Assembly (NCBI GenBank): GCA_018697195.1 | Contig: JAGMWU010000042.1 | Coordinates: 534,222-598,221, forward strand | DNA from: Certhia americana | Taxonomy: Eukaryota > Chordata > Aves > Passeriformes > Certhiidae | DNA: 64,000 nt | Reading direction: 5' to 3' | Shown: positions 14,701 to 26,744 of the stretch, one piece after another | How the letters are laid out: every line of letters starts with the position of its first letter | How positions within the stretch are numbered: the first letter of the stretch is position 1 | Position numbers and translations under genes: made by a program | The notes under the pieces: generated by a model | Databases searched by the model: none | What the model was told of the DNA's origin: nothing | What the model saw: only the letters and a program-made list of their open reading frames with translations

Positions 14701-15479
14701 GGAAGAATCTTAAAGATATAAATGTTTCCACTAATTCTGGAATTATAAAGACTGGTAGAAAACATTTCATCTGAAAGTTAATGCTATTAAAAACTCTTTG
14801 ATTCCCTATTCAGTTTTAACAGAAACAAAAAAAGCAGTTTCAGGTTCCTGTAGGCAAACAGAAACTAAATTATCATGATGTAATTAACACTTTTTCCAGA
14901 ATGGTTCAGGCATTTATATTTTCACCTTCAGTGGAAATGTTAAATCTACAAATAACAAGAGAAGAATGCTCTAACTTTTTTTTTTTTTTCATCCAAGCTC
15001 TTAAAACATCAGTAAGCACAAATCCTCCACTCACATAAACAAACTACTTTGATTTAAAAAGTCACATTTTAGGAAGGTATCAGGACTTATCTAGATCAAC
15101 ATCACAAAAGCAAAATAAAAGAAAAAGCAGCCAAAGAAAGGGTATATGACAAGAATCAAGCAGAGCTAATTCCAGAAGGAGAGAATAGAAAATACAAGAT
15201 AAGAGCCTGGTCCAACTAATATTAATGGTACAACTCCTTGTCAGTTTGTTTCAGGCTCTCCTACATATATATAAAAAACAGTCTGCAGAATGAGTGAATA
15301 ATGACTTGATAGAGCTCCTTCCTGACACTCAGCTACTCAGAATTGTTTAATCATAAAGGAGATGTGAGGAACTGGAGGGGAAGCTTAGAAGACCAAGTCA
15401 TCATCATAACAAAACAGCACAGGAGCTTCCCCTTACAGAAAATAATATTATATAGAAAATAATCTAATTTTAGATACAA

Positions 15480-15660
15480 AATTATGTCCAGTGTGTTCAC
15501 CTCACTGTGCTCCTTTTTGCTATAATTTGGCAGCTATTGGAACTGATCCTTCATTACACTTGTTGGAGTCAGCCTCCCACCCGTAAGTATTGAGTGTAGT
15601 CATCAGCCATTATCAGCAACAGCTTTATTCTATTAATTACAACAGTGTAATGAACAGAAG
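15480..15660. promoter_or_regulatory. Candidate short conserved non-coding element
   Basis: A non-repetitive block with TATTAATTACAACAGTGTAA (homeodomain-type TAATTA) and a mixed-composition left half. It has no coding potential. Weak evidence. Confidence 0.2.
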
Positions 15661-16849
15661 GAGCTCTAGGAAATACTGGTTGTGATCCATGTCTCCTCAT
15701 CCAACATGACTCACTACCAGGGAAAAGGCATTTTACAACCCAAGCATCACTTCAAATTGCAGAAGAGTGGGACCGTATTCTGGGAGAGTGTTACTGCATT
15801 TTCTCTTTCAATAAACTCTTCCTTAAGAATGCACACTTTGACATGGGGGAATAGGCTTGACAGCAAAGCCCAAAGATAATAAACACATTACAGGAAAGAA
15901 ATAATGCTAAATGAAAATAAAAATAAGTGCAAGTTTACAACTGAGCAGAGTATTTAAGTCCAATCTACCAGGTGAAATACTGAGAAAAACACCTTCAGGT
16001 ATACAGACCCTGAAGACCTTCTGTGACCTTGTCAGCTTCAATATCAGAATTATTTTACTGCAACGTCTTTCTCATTTAGATCAAACTGAGTTACAATAAA
16101 ACACACAGGAGAGACGTGTACTGTCACCCCTGCTTTTTCTTCTAAGGCAAACAATTCCTAACACTGTTCTTAAAAAGGTACATAAGTTATTAAATTTTCT
16201 CTGGACAGAAATTTTGGAATAAAATATCCAATCAAACATAAACAGGATGTTTGCTTTGCTAGTGCTAGAAAATTACATTCTATTTACACTCTATTACTTC
16301 AGCCTGGATTATTTAAGAATCATTACCTAGCATGAGCTACCATAAAACTCTGTACATGAATAATAAATAAGGTAAACAATACTGATTTATTTTTCATGAA
16401 TAGGTGAGAACAACAACATTTCTGATGGAAACATCTCATTCGATGCAAGAAATTTCTTACCTAGCTGGCTTAATTTTCATATTATAAATATAAAAAGATG
16501 CAGAAAAACATGGAAAATGTTTTAATAGACAACACAAAATCTGTATAAAAAGATAGAATATTAGGGATTCAAAGGAAACATATGCCATCCAAAAGAAGGC
16601 TTTTTTTTAAAAAAAACAAGCAAACAAATAGCTGGAATGGTTGAGCTGTAGAAAGAAAATGGCATTCTTCAGTAAGTCTCCCCAAAGAGGAAAAAGAGAA
16701 AAATATGTCAACTGTGGCACGATAGTTTTAAAAACAGAATGAAGCAAGTCACAAGAGATGGAGGAACAATTGCATAAAGCCATAAAAGGCAGCCTGAAAT
16801 TATTTTTCAAACAAATTAGGAGGAGGAAGCCCATTAAGGTGTCTCTGTG

Positions 16850-17400
16850 GAGCTAATAGAAGATCAAAGGGCAAAAAGCGCTCCTGGAACACATGACCAC
16901 CACAGAACAGAGATGTTACAAAAGAAAACTGGGAAGAGGACAACTGCTGAGACCAGGCAGCGTCCACTCAGGTGATCCAGAATAACTCAGGGATGAGCAC
17001 AGTCACCAGCTGCATTGTTCCTGTTCAAACTGCCTCAGTGCCAGAGGGAAGGAATATGCCAAATGGACTCTGGAGGACTGCGGGGAGCAACATGGCAATC
17101 AGTCTGAAATTTCTAAAAGGCAAACTTGGAGCTGTGTTTAAAGCAAAAAACAAACAAAGGAATAAACATACTGGCAAGAGCCATCATTGCCTTTGTAAAG
17201 GAAGTCAGGCTCCATTAGATTTCTTTCAACAAGCCACTTGAGACATAGACAAGAAAGATTCAAGTCTGAATGCCAAAAAGATATTTAAAGAAAAGCAGCA
17301 TGAGGTAGATAGGAAGATCTTATGATGGAGTTAAGATGTATTCCCACAGCAAAAGATAAGTTCAAAGACCTACAGAGAGTAGATTATTTAAGCTTATTGA
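16850..17400. other. Unidentified compositional patch, possibly an old retroelement
   Basis: About 550 bases have less AT and more purine on the plus strand than their flanks, with a 90-codon plus-strand open frame (16972-17241) that matches nothing I know. The texture resembles a decayed retroelement interior, but I could not recognise LTRs, a primer-binding site or any conserved motif. It may equally be unique intron sequence. Confidence 0.2.
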
Positions 17401-17902
17401 TGATTTCTAGTGAATATAATAATCTGTGACAGCACTTAAAAGAAGGTATAAACAGTTTTTAAAAGGAAGTTTATCATTCACGGAAGAAAAAAATAACTAG
17501 ATTTGTTAAATATGTAAAAGAAGTAAGAAAGGACACAAAAAGTTGAAATCTCAAACATTGTAAAATACTATGCATGACCTTCCTGGATATTTTTTTTCGA
17601 AATTACACTGAGTTGTCTCCTTCGTTTCATGAGACAATTAATCCCAAAAATTGCCACCTCAGGAAAAAAATGAAATTTAATCTCCTAGTCCGGGACTTGC
17701 CAGCATATTGCAGCAGAAAAAAATTGGTTAATCCTCCCACGGGAAAAAAAAATTCTCCTATGCTCAGAACTCTGTGAAGCATTTATAATACCTCAAAAAT
17801 ATGTTTAGAAATAAAACTCAATTTTTTTCTTCCTTCTACCAACAGACAGATGGTGCTGTAACACCTGAACGTCCCAATGCAAAGTGCAGCATTTAAAAAG
17901 CT

Positions 17903-17943
17903 TATTTAAAAATTTTAATTAAGCATATTTAAAAATTTTAATT
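17903..17943. repeat. 18-bp direct repeat, 23-bp period
   Basis: TATTTAAAAATTTTAATT occurs at 17903-17920 and again at 17926-17943. Each copy also contains the self-complementary core AAAATTTT. Confidence 0.9.
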
Positions 17944-19342
17944 TGAGATAGTCAAGCCGATTCATAACAATATGTGTAAAGCCTTATTTTTCAGTGAGGG
18001 AACATCTAACTTCCTTCCTGTTGCCCCATTACATTTTTGCAGCCTTAATGACAACACCCTTTGGGTGCATTCCTGCAGCTTGCACTATCCTTTATCTCCA
18101 TGTGTTCTGTGGAGAGCCATCATTGCTGACCCACTCTAAACAAGAGAATTTCCACTGAAATCACTACAAAATCATTTGTTCTAATTAATAAGGACACCTA
18201 GATGCTGAAGAACACTTAATAAAAAAGGATGTTGCAAGTGCCACAGAGGGATTTTTTTTGATGTGCAGGTTCTATAACAAAGCAGCTTTTGTGAACAACA
18301 CTGGTAAACTGGAGAATATGGACCCAGTCAGGGATTAAAACCTTCTTTCCCACTCTAACTTCTTATGGCACACAGAAGCAACAATCATCCTCGGAAACTA
18401 CAAAAACACCAAATACTTTTCCATAATTCTTTCAAGGGCTCTCAAACATTCCCTTTGACTTACAGGTATTCTGCCAGAACTGACTTGCAGTAATTTTTAG
18501 TCAGTTCCTCTGATACAAATAACGTATTCAGACATTTAATGCTTAGTGCACCAAAGGGGAAAAGATATGGAATACAGAAGATTGTCCATCAAGGGAAGCA
18601 CTGGATTTTGCCTTCTGCCAAGGAAACAAAAAGCAAACAGCTCCATCCAAGTCACTATTGGAACGCTTGCCTAGCCTTGCATCCCACCTCTGTCAAGGCA
18701 ATACCAGTTTTAAGATTCATTTTCCAGCATGAGCCATGAAGTAAAACATTGTTTATTACCACAGCCTGTAAATTGACACTGAATAAGAATTAAAACTGTG
18801 AGGAAGTCCAAGTCTTCCGCATGAAAAAACATAACTGAACACAAAAGGACAACAAATTTTACAGCAGCTGGAAATGCTAGATTTAATTATTGAAGAGAAA
18901 TCATGCAGAGAAGTTAGCTGCCTAGCATGATTTATAACAAATGCAAAGGAAAAGTCATGTGAAATTCTCAGTTAATCAACAGAAACAGCCAATAACAGGA
19001 ATGCCAGTACTTTCTATTTCTATGGATGACAAGAATTTGAAAAAAAAAAAAGACAAAAAATTCAAGGGGATGACACCACACAATCTTTCAAAAATGACAC
19101 TTTGAGGAGGCAGGTTGGTTTGCCAATTAGAGTAGCAGTAACATTTTACTGAAAAAAATACCAAGGGTGTTCTTCTCCTCAGAATAAAGAATCCTTGTCC
19201 ACCCATTATAGCAAGTTTTCTGAAAACTATTGTGTGGCACTCTCCACTGCTCTTCTACACACACCATAATGTACAACATTATGAACTGTTTTGTACTGTG
19301 TGTTGTCCCCCATTTTCCTAACTTTTCATGTGACTCTTCCAT

Positions 19343-19368
19343 AAAAAAAAAAAAAAAAAAAAAAAAAA
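19343..19368. repeat. A26 homopolymer
   Basis: Uninterrupted run of 26 A on the plus strand; no retroposon body recognised upstream. Confidence 0.95.
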
Positions 19369-20778
19369 GAAAATTAAACAAAACCGTGTTTCTGGAGCAG
19401 TCATCAAAAATTTACTTTACCCAAACATTGAGACCTAGTATCCCAGATTTTTGCCTAAATTCAGTAGTGCCATCCAATAGCAAACTAAAGGTTCACTACA
19501 AAGATGAAATGCTGAACAGTCCAGGCCTAAAGACCTTGCAGGTTTACTTATTTAGAATTCTATAAATATGTATATTCAGCCAGAAGTACATCAAGAGATT
19601 TATATAAGATAGGAGGCATAGCCAAAGCAATGGGCACTCCTGTCATAAATTATAAAATAAAGTCAATTAGAGTACAAAATTCCCTCCCCCTCCTCACACC
19701 AAATCCAATTATTCCCACAGGCCTGAATCCACAGCAGTCTGCATAGATAATCTAAGACACAGTGAGAATCACCACATTTTCCAAGGTCATTTCTGGAAAG
19801 CAATCTAGGTGGTAGCATGAAACTACCATAAAGGGTTTCCTCTTCAGGATTTTCAACTCTGTCAAACACCAAGAGTGAGATTTTGAAAAATACCTAAGAG
19901 ACACATACATATAAATCCCAGGGACAATGGGGGAAACTTAAGGTTATAAGGTATATAGAAACACTCACATTCTCACATTCACTGTAAAAAATGTGTGTTT
20001 CATTGCTACTTCATTACAGAAATGAGTAGAAAATACCTTCATCAGGCTTCTTTGAGGCTCCATCACACAGTACAATGAGTATGTCTCAAGTTTCCTGGTG
20101 ACCTCCCCATATGTCTATATGCATAGATGAACTACTCCTTATAGAGGTAGCAGTGAAAAAACACTAAGTTTTTGAAAGAGAAAATTGCCATGCAAAGGCA
20201 AAAGTAGAATAGAAAATATTTCTTTTCTATTTTTTCAGTTTAAACCTATCTCCCTGAGGCACTCAGGGTTTACTTCATATCCAAAGTTACAGCACAAACT
20301 GGAACAACAAGCCTTAAAAAAAAGAAAACAAAACCCAAAGCTATGCTTGCTTCAGAGACTCTTCCCATATTTTTGGTCATCCCACTGTATGGAAAGGGTT
20401 CCTCTCTATGTCCTCACCAATGTAGGGTCCCACCACATGGAGACCGAGCAAACCCCAACCACAACTTACACAGCAAAGTTCACATGTGCTGTGTTTGCTG
20501 TTGCTTCTCTGTCTCCTCCTGGATGGGAAAAAAATTCATAGGTGGACATTTTTCAAACCACTTCTGGAAGGAAAACATCTCTCCTGAACTTGCAATGAAT
20601 TAAGAACCAAACAGGAGGGGCACCCCATGCAACTTTTAAACTATCACCTGTCAAATAATTTCTTGCATCAAATTTCTAAGATGCAGTTTTCAGCACAGCA
20701 GTGCATTTCCTGTACTACCTGTTTTCCTAGGCTTTTCCTTCCTCTTACAATGGCCATCCTTACCCCATTTATAATTAG

Positions 20779-20828
20779 TTCATTATAAATGAAGGCATAT
20801 ATGAATTCATGTACATATTTATAATGAA
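20779..20828. repeat. Perfect inverted repeat, 12-bp arms
   Basis: TTCATTATAAAT (20779-20790) and its exact complement ATTTATAATGAA (20817-20828) flank a 26-base loop that itself contains the palindrome ATGAATTCAT. First of four inverted repeats in 208 bases. Confidence 0.85.
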
Positions 20829-20852
20829 TATATACAATTATATGTAGCTAGA

Positions 20853-20871
20853 AAGCTTCATTATGAAGCTT
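20853..20871. repeat. Near-perfect palindrome AAGCTTCAT-T-ATGAAGCTT
   Basis: Two 9-base arms separated by one base. Second member of the inverted-repeat cluster. Confidence 0.85.
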
Positions 20872-20928
20872 GCCTAAATTTCTCATTGTTTTCTCCTGCC
20901 TCTACACACTCCAAATACTAGACTTTGG

Positions 20929-20969
20929 GTTTAAAAAGTAAAAGCCAATTTGTCTTTTACTTTTTAAAC
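20929..20969. repeat. Perfect inverted repeat, 16-bp arms, 9-base loop
   Basis: GTTTAAAAAGTAAAAG (20929-20944) is matched exactly by CTTTTACTTTTTAAAC (20954-20969). This is the longest perfect short-loop hairpin I found in the window. It would fold in either strand's RNA. Third member of the cluster. Confidence 0.9.
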
Positions 20970-20986
20970 TATGTTTGCAACATAGT
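20968..20986. repeat. Perfect inverted repeat ACTATGTT-TGC-AACATAGT
   Basis: Eight-base arms with a three-base loop, overlapping the end of the previous hairpin by two bases. Fourth member of the cluster. Confidence 0.85.
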
Positions 20987-23318
20987 GCAAACTTCTTCAA
21001 AATCTGACTCAGATATTGCAAGGCTCATCTTCATCATGACTTTTAGAAACAGAGAATTACAATCAGGTAGCAGTAAACATATTGAAGTTCTTTAAAAAGA
21101 AAATTGGGGGTTGGATCTTTGCTGACCCAGCATTTACATGGATTATTTCATATGCAATATGAAACACCAGACTTGCAAGTCTGAATAAAAAAAAAAAAAA
21201 TGGGTAATAGTTCTTTCCTTATTTCTCATCTGAGGGCCTTTATCCCTCCTCAACCAGTCTCATCTCCTTTCTCCACAGCACTCAAGAGGGCAAAACTTTC
21301 TTCTGGTCTGAACTGCACATGCCCATCCCAACCATTTCTTAAAAAGTCTGCAACTAGTAATTACCAGAAGCACGAAACATTTTTAAATGTGATCAAACCC
21401 ACATTTTCATATACATTATTTTCCTGGGATAAATCTTACAGGATCACTCCTCTGCTCACTTTCTTCAGCTATCATTTCTTAAGACACAGATGGAACACAG
21501 TACATCAGATTTTCTGATTGTTAATGTGGTACCTGCAGACTCAGATGGATATGACTAATGGTTCCTCCTTCCACAAAGGAACAGAACACTGACTGCCACA
21601 GACATCAGGTTCTTTATACATTTGGTAGAATCCAACAGTTGCATATCCTCAGTTTCTACACCTGTGGAAGTCATGCTGGATCAGTTTTTCCAACACAGGA
21701 ACAAAACTAAACTGGATAAACAGACTGCTGATATTTGAGTAAACCATTTTCTGTTTAAGTTCTACCTGATGAGTTAAACCTCTTGAGCCACCACCACCGA
21801 GACAGGACAGATTCAAACCAGCATCAGCCTAAAATATCAGCCAACTCTCATCCCAGAGACTTGTCACAGCAGAACCCAGAGCTACATTAAAAATGTAAGT
21901 TGATGCTCTGTTTAAATTTCTTCCAGACACCATAAAAGGTATCTTGAGGCTGAACTAGGGCTAAGAGTGCAGCTGTCACTGAACAACTGTATTCACAGAG
22001 AGTCTGTATTTATATGACAGAACCCTTCATTTCTCTTATGTTTCCTACATACACACACCCCTTTTTGCAAACAGTTTGCATCTGAAGGAAAGAAGTGGGC
22101 TGTTCAACTAATCAATAACACTGTGTCATGCATGGAGCTTCTGCATAAATCCAGAGCAGAAGATGTCAAGCACGTCCCAGTCCAATGATTATCAGGCAAT
22201 GGAGTAAAAGGATGCACTTTTCATCTCCACAGGACTGTCGCCAAACCCTTGATGTAATAAATGAAACATGCCTGCTATTTCACCATTGCAGAAGGGTACT
22301 GTAGATACCTTCCAACATCTCTGTTTGCAGGAGGGGGTAACTAGCTCTAGATGAAGTGCAGATATGTTATTAGACAACGCACAGCTTGAATCCTGGGGCC
22401 AACACAGATGACCTCTAGAACATAAGCACTGTCTAAGACAAATATGCTTTCATCTTTGGGGAGGATTTTTTCAAGTAAAGATTTAAGAGGAAAACAGTTT
22501 AGAAATACGTTAAGCACAAATGTGCCTTCAATCTCTTAATGCTTCATTTTAAAAACAAAACCACAAGTAATATCACATGTCAAAAGAAAGACAAAGTACT
22601 CTTTAAGTAGAATATTAGTGAATTGAGAGAGATTTAGCTTCATTTTCATTTCAATAATTAAAGCACAGGGAAAGCTGATATATAATGTAACTAAGACCCT
22701 AAATTGGAGGTATGACCAAAGTGATTCAGAAAACAGGCTCGTATTTTTGCCAGAAGTAATACAAGTTTATTACAAAAACAGAGACTGTCATTTCACTTTA
22801 GATTCCCTTAAGTGGGGTGAAAATATGAAAACATAGCTAAACCATACTGAGGCATGTAAAACATAAGGAGAATGGATTTAGAGAGGGATTAGTTAAATAG
22901 CAGATGATACAAAAAGAAAAAAGAAAGTAATTTCTCATTTTGCACTTCACAGGCTGTTACCACTTATCTTCAGCAAAGTGGGTTTTTTCAGACCTGTATC
23001 TTGACTGTGATGCTAAGCAGCTTTAACACATACAGTGATATTTGCTAAATGGAAAAGAGCAGCATTGGTATGATAAAATTCTTTCCCCTACAATCTATGG
23101 TGTGCAGATTTCAACAAGTCCTGAGCTGCTCTGCTCAGCCTGTTGATCCATCAAAATTAGTGACAAACTTATCAAATCACCCTACTTCTGCAAAGCACCT
23201 TTCAGAATGGAACCTCCTGAGGTCTGAAAAACCCGTATCACACCCTGGAATCCTCCAACACAGTGGGATGGCCGTGCTTTTGTGTTTTGCTTTTTTTAAA
23301 CAAGACTTTCTTCCTTAC

Positions 23319-23427
23319 CTCAAATTCAGCATGGCGGTTAATATCCTCTGCCCTCTGTCTGCTCAGGATAAATTCTGCTTCATTAGCCACTCGTACCAGA
23401 TGCTCCTTCATGGTTTGGCTCAGCAAC
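23319..23427 (-). CDS. LRBA: LRBA exon [18 protein letters not shown] block
   Basis: This 109-base exon supplies the last base of the Arg codon split with exon E, then 36 codons: [20 protein letters not shown] followed by [16 protein letters not shown], ending in phase 0 before GTAAGG. The acceptor is CCTCTGTCTTTAG. LLSQTMK separates it from NBEA, which I recall as LLCHAMK. The segment is strongly helical and charged and belongs to the conserved region upstream of the PH-BEACH module. The overlapping plus-strand open frame of 139 codons is its antisense shadow. Confidence 0.97.
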
Positions 23428-25886
23428 CTAAAGACAGAGGACGTTTAAGAACTACCTTAAGAGAATGAAGTCCAAAATAAAAATCTGGAAATACAGTATA
23501 TATATGCAGATATGTTGGGCTCTTATGACTAACTTTATTGTGCTAAGAAAACAGTATAAATAAGGTTGGAGGGTAATTCTCTAGCAACTAGTAAAATTGT
23601 ATTTCGCTAGTATACCACAGTCAATATTAAACAAAATGTAAACACTCCAGACAGTCATTTGTTTTACATGAAATAGAGACATGTAAAAAAAAAAAATTTC
23701 ACATCCATCACAATATAAAGGAAGCAGTTTTTGGATATAACTATCCAAAGTTAAAGCTCTAACATAATTGATGTAAAATGTAAATTAAAAAAAAAAAATG
23801 CAATGCAATATAGTTTTTTTCTCCATATGCAAAATTGAAATTTTATGGTAAGTATATATTTAAGTAATATTTTCAGGATTATAAAACATTCACAGTCTCA
23901 CAAATGAAATGCTAAGATATACATTGTTCCAGGTTATGTACAGAATAAAGCTGTAATTCAAACTGAGATTTCTGAGGCCTTCATAAGCCCTGAGTTTATG
24001 AATGGCAGCAAAGCTGACAGATTGAATTACAACCCAATTATTTTCTGAGTTCACATATTGTTACTAAAAACATTTCCTTCTTAATTAGCTACATTGGGAT
24101 TCATGAAGTTAAAACTGGCTATACAGGAGCAATACTGTTTTAGAAGGTGCACATTTCCACAGGATTACTCAAAGATACACCAGATAAATCCATTACATGC
24201 TCTACTGATCAATGGTTAAAAATATCTCTTATTAAACCTTTTTGTTTGTAAGGCTTCCAGTTGTAGAGAAAAGCGCAGCAGAACACAAAATCACTTGCTT
24301 TCCTTTCACATATAAACTAAAGCACATCTCAACAAGTTCAGAGTATACTGAAAGGCTTTCTTTACAACCACACGATTTATTATGCAGGATGTCTTCTAAT
24401 GCATCCAATGTTAATTTTAACCAGGATAACTTATTTATCTGAAATAAGGCTCCACCTGTCTCTTACTGTAGGTTTGAAAGAGTGGTGCTCTGCTGTCTCT
24501 TCTCCTATGCTTTCAGAATCCCACACTTGCAGGAGACTGGCAGGTCACATGCCTGCTCCCATGAGAAGAAATCCAGAGGCAGAACAACACCTGAAGCTCT
24601 TTGTTCACTGCCCATCTCATTCCAAGGCTCAGAAAACTGCAGCACAGCAGCGACATGAGGCCGTAAGCTCAGGAACCAGCCAAGCTGGTGGATTAGTCTC
24701 TCCCCATGGATGAAGTCTTGAAGTAAGGAATATGCACAATTTGCTGTTTGAGGCGTGACTTCACCTTCTGTTTGGGGAGACTTGTACAAAAGCTTCTAGT
24801 TTACAATCACGTTACAATTCCTTTCATTTTTTTTTTCAATATTCAGTCACTGTTAGAATAGATGTAGCTGTTGTGGAACAAACATGCAATTGTGCCAATT
24901 TATCTCATGCATTAGTGACAAACCAGCAACAAGAAACTGTATAAGCAATTGCATAGTCTGGTCAAATTCCAAGTGTTGGACTCTATCTCCATGATCTCCA
25001 GTAGCACATTCAAATCTGACACGTAAGTATTTAAATAAACATTTTTTTTTAATTGAACTAAGAAATGTTTAAAAAGTTAAGGGGATCACAAATGCTCACA
25101 GACTACAATATCATGTATTACAAGCTGCATGTAACACAGTGGGACAGCATTCCATTATTTTCCCCAAGTTTGTCAATACCAATAACTTCTGCTAGCTTGA
25201 TCAGAATTTGAAAAACACCAGTTGTCCTCTAAAAGGCCTCCTTTTAATCTAAAACCAATTATACACTCTGAATCCCACTTTTCCTTCATCTGTTTAAGAA
25301 ATCACCCTATATAATAATGGTTTTAACACTTTACAACAAGTTTTGGGGTTTTTTTAATCGACCAAACACAAGCAGCCCAGCACCTGCTATGCATGCCCAG
25401 AAAAGGATGGATGTGTTCCAAACAAAGCAAAGAATTGCATTCCTTCACACAGGAACAATGTTGTCTAAACAGACCAGCAGTGCATCTAGTGAAAATAAAC
25501 ACACTTCATGTTCTAGGAAGAGCTTTGTCTCCTATGGATCAGCTGTCTCTTCTGTCACCCCCAGCTCTCCTCACTAACCCCACACACTTTCCTCACTTTC
25601 TCTGTGATACTCCACACAGGGGTAGGCCAGGTAGATGAAACTGAGACATGATTTTTTTTATTTTTTTTTACATTCAAGAAATTTAAATTTTAATCTTTCT
25701 TTTCACTTCAACCTTTCCCAAACACTGCACATGCTTGGATTAGCTTTCTTACAACAAACAATTCAAGTTGCATTATCATCTAGGGCAGTTTGGAGTTCCT
25801 TTATGAAAACAGTATTCACATACATGGCATACCACTCAGATTTCTATTTTAAATTTAACACTTAAGTATGGAACTTTGAAAAATAA

Positions 25887-25906
25887 ATATATATATATAT
25901 ATATAT
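25887..25906. repeat. (AT)10 microsatellite
   Basis: Ten uninterrupted AT dinucleotides; likely length-polymorphic. Confidence 0.9.
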
Positions 25907-26577
25907 CTTTATACAAATGTAATGATGGCATTATATAATAGAGGAGTCTGTAGCCATCATTAAAAATCAAAGGCAAATATGAGCTCATAGTATCTGTATA
26001 AATGAACACACCACTGCTTATATGTTTGAAATGAAGTTTTAGTCACCAACTAAACACAAATTTTGGGAATCTTGGCAGCTGCTAGTTTTCCATTTAAGGG
26101 AAACAAAATGTTGAACAGAAATTTTAAGTGTAGCTCACTTCTCTCAATCAAACAATTCCTCCCAGGCAAGCAGACGACTGCTGAGGCAAGGACAGGACTT
26201 GCCTGACTCTTGCTGAAGGATTAGCTCAACTCCAAGCTTCACACAACATATTTTGTACATGTGGGAGAGCCTATGAACTGAATTACCTAGAGCAGGTAAC
26301 TTTGAGAGACAAACATTTTAGTCTTAAGAAGAAAGTGTTTAGAAACACCTGATTGTCCTCTCTACGACAGTAAGTGGCACTTCATGGATTTAAAGGATCG
26401 CAATGGTCCTTGCTGGCTCCTGCTCCAGCCTCCCAGGCAAATTGATCATCAATGTCTTCCTGAAAACTTCATTTCCTCCATCAAGTCTGCACCTTCTGTT
26501 TGCACTACAGGAGAGCTTCCAGAAAGCTGCCCCATTTTTTTGTTTGTTTGGGTTTTTTTAAGGCTTGAAGCTTATAC

Positions 26578-26744
26578 AATCAGAAATTGGTTTCAGTTGG
26601 AAGGGTCCTTAAGGATCATCTCCAACCCTGTGCCATGGGCAGACACCTTCCACTAGGCCAGGTTGCTCAGAGCTCCACCCATCTTGGCCTTAAACACTTC
26701 CAGGGATGGGACATCCACAGCTTCTCTGAGCAACCTGTGCCAGA
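26578..26744 (-). mobile_element. CR1 LINE, 3' end fragment (minus orientation)
   Basis: On the plus strand this reads as the reverse complement of the avian CR1 3' region. In order there are TTTCAGTTGGAAGGGTCCTT, GATCATCTCCAACCCTGTGC, CACCTTCCACTAGGCCAGGT, CACTTCCAGGGATGGGACAT and CTCTGAGCAACCTGTGCCAG. The CR1 3' terminus is therefore at the low-coordinate end. About 165 bases are kept with moderate divergence and no coding capacity. This is the best-preserved transposon in the window and the main clue that the genome is avian. Confidence 0.92.

Larger units (their letters stand above)
1915..23318 (-). other. LRBA: LRBA intron F-G (21.4 kb)
   Basis: This is the largest intron in the window (GTAAGGAAG donor, TTTTCTTGCCAG acceptor). 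It holds no recognised exon. Noted inside: a candidate conserved block (5640-6010), a foldback with a T18 tract (11650-11788), a second candidate block (15480-15660), a compositional patch at 16.85-17.4 kb, an 18-base direct repeat (17903-17943), an A26 tract (19343-19368) and a cluster of four inverted repeats (20779-20986). Remaining sequence is AT-rich and featureless to me, with short A runs near 9179, 12123 and 21188. Confidence 0.8.

Noticed and set aside
23049..23468. 139-codon plus-strand open frame
   Set aside because: It is the antisense shadow of LRBA exon F and its flanks.
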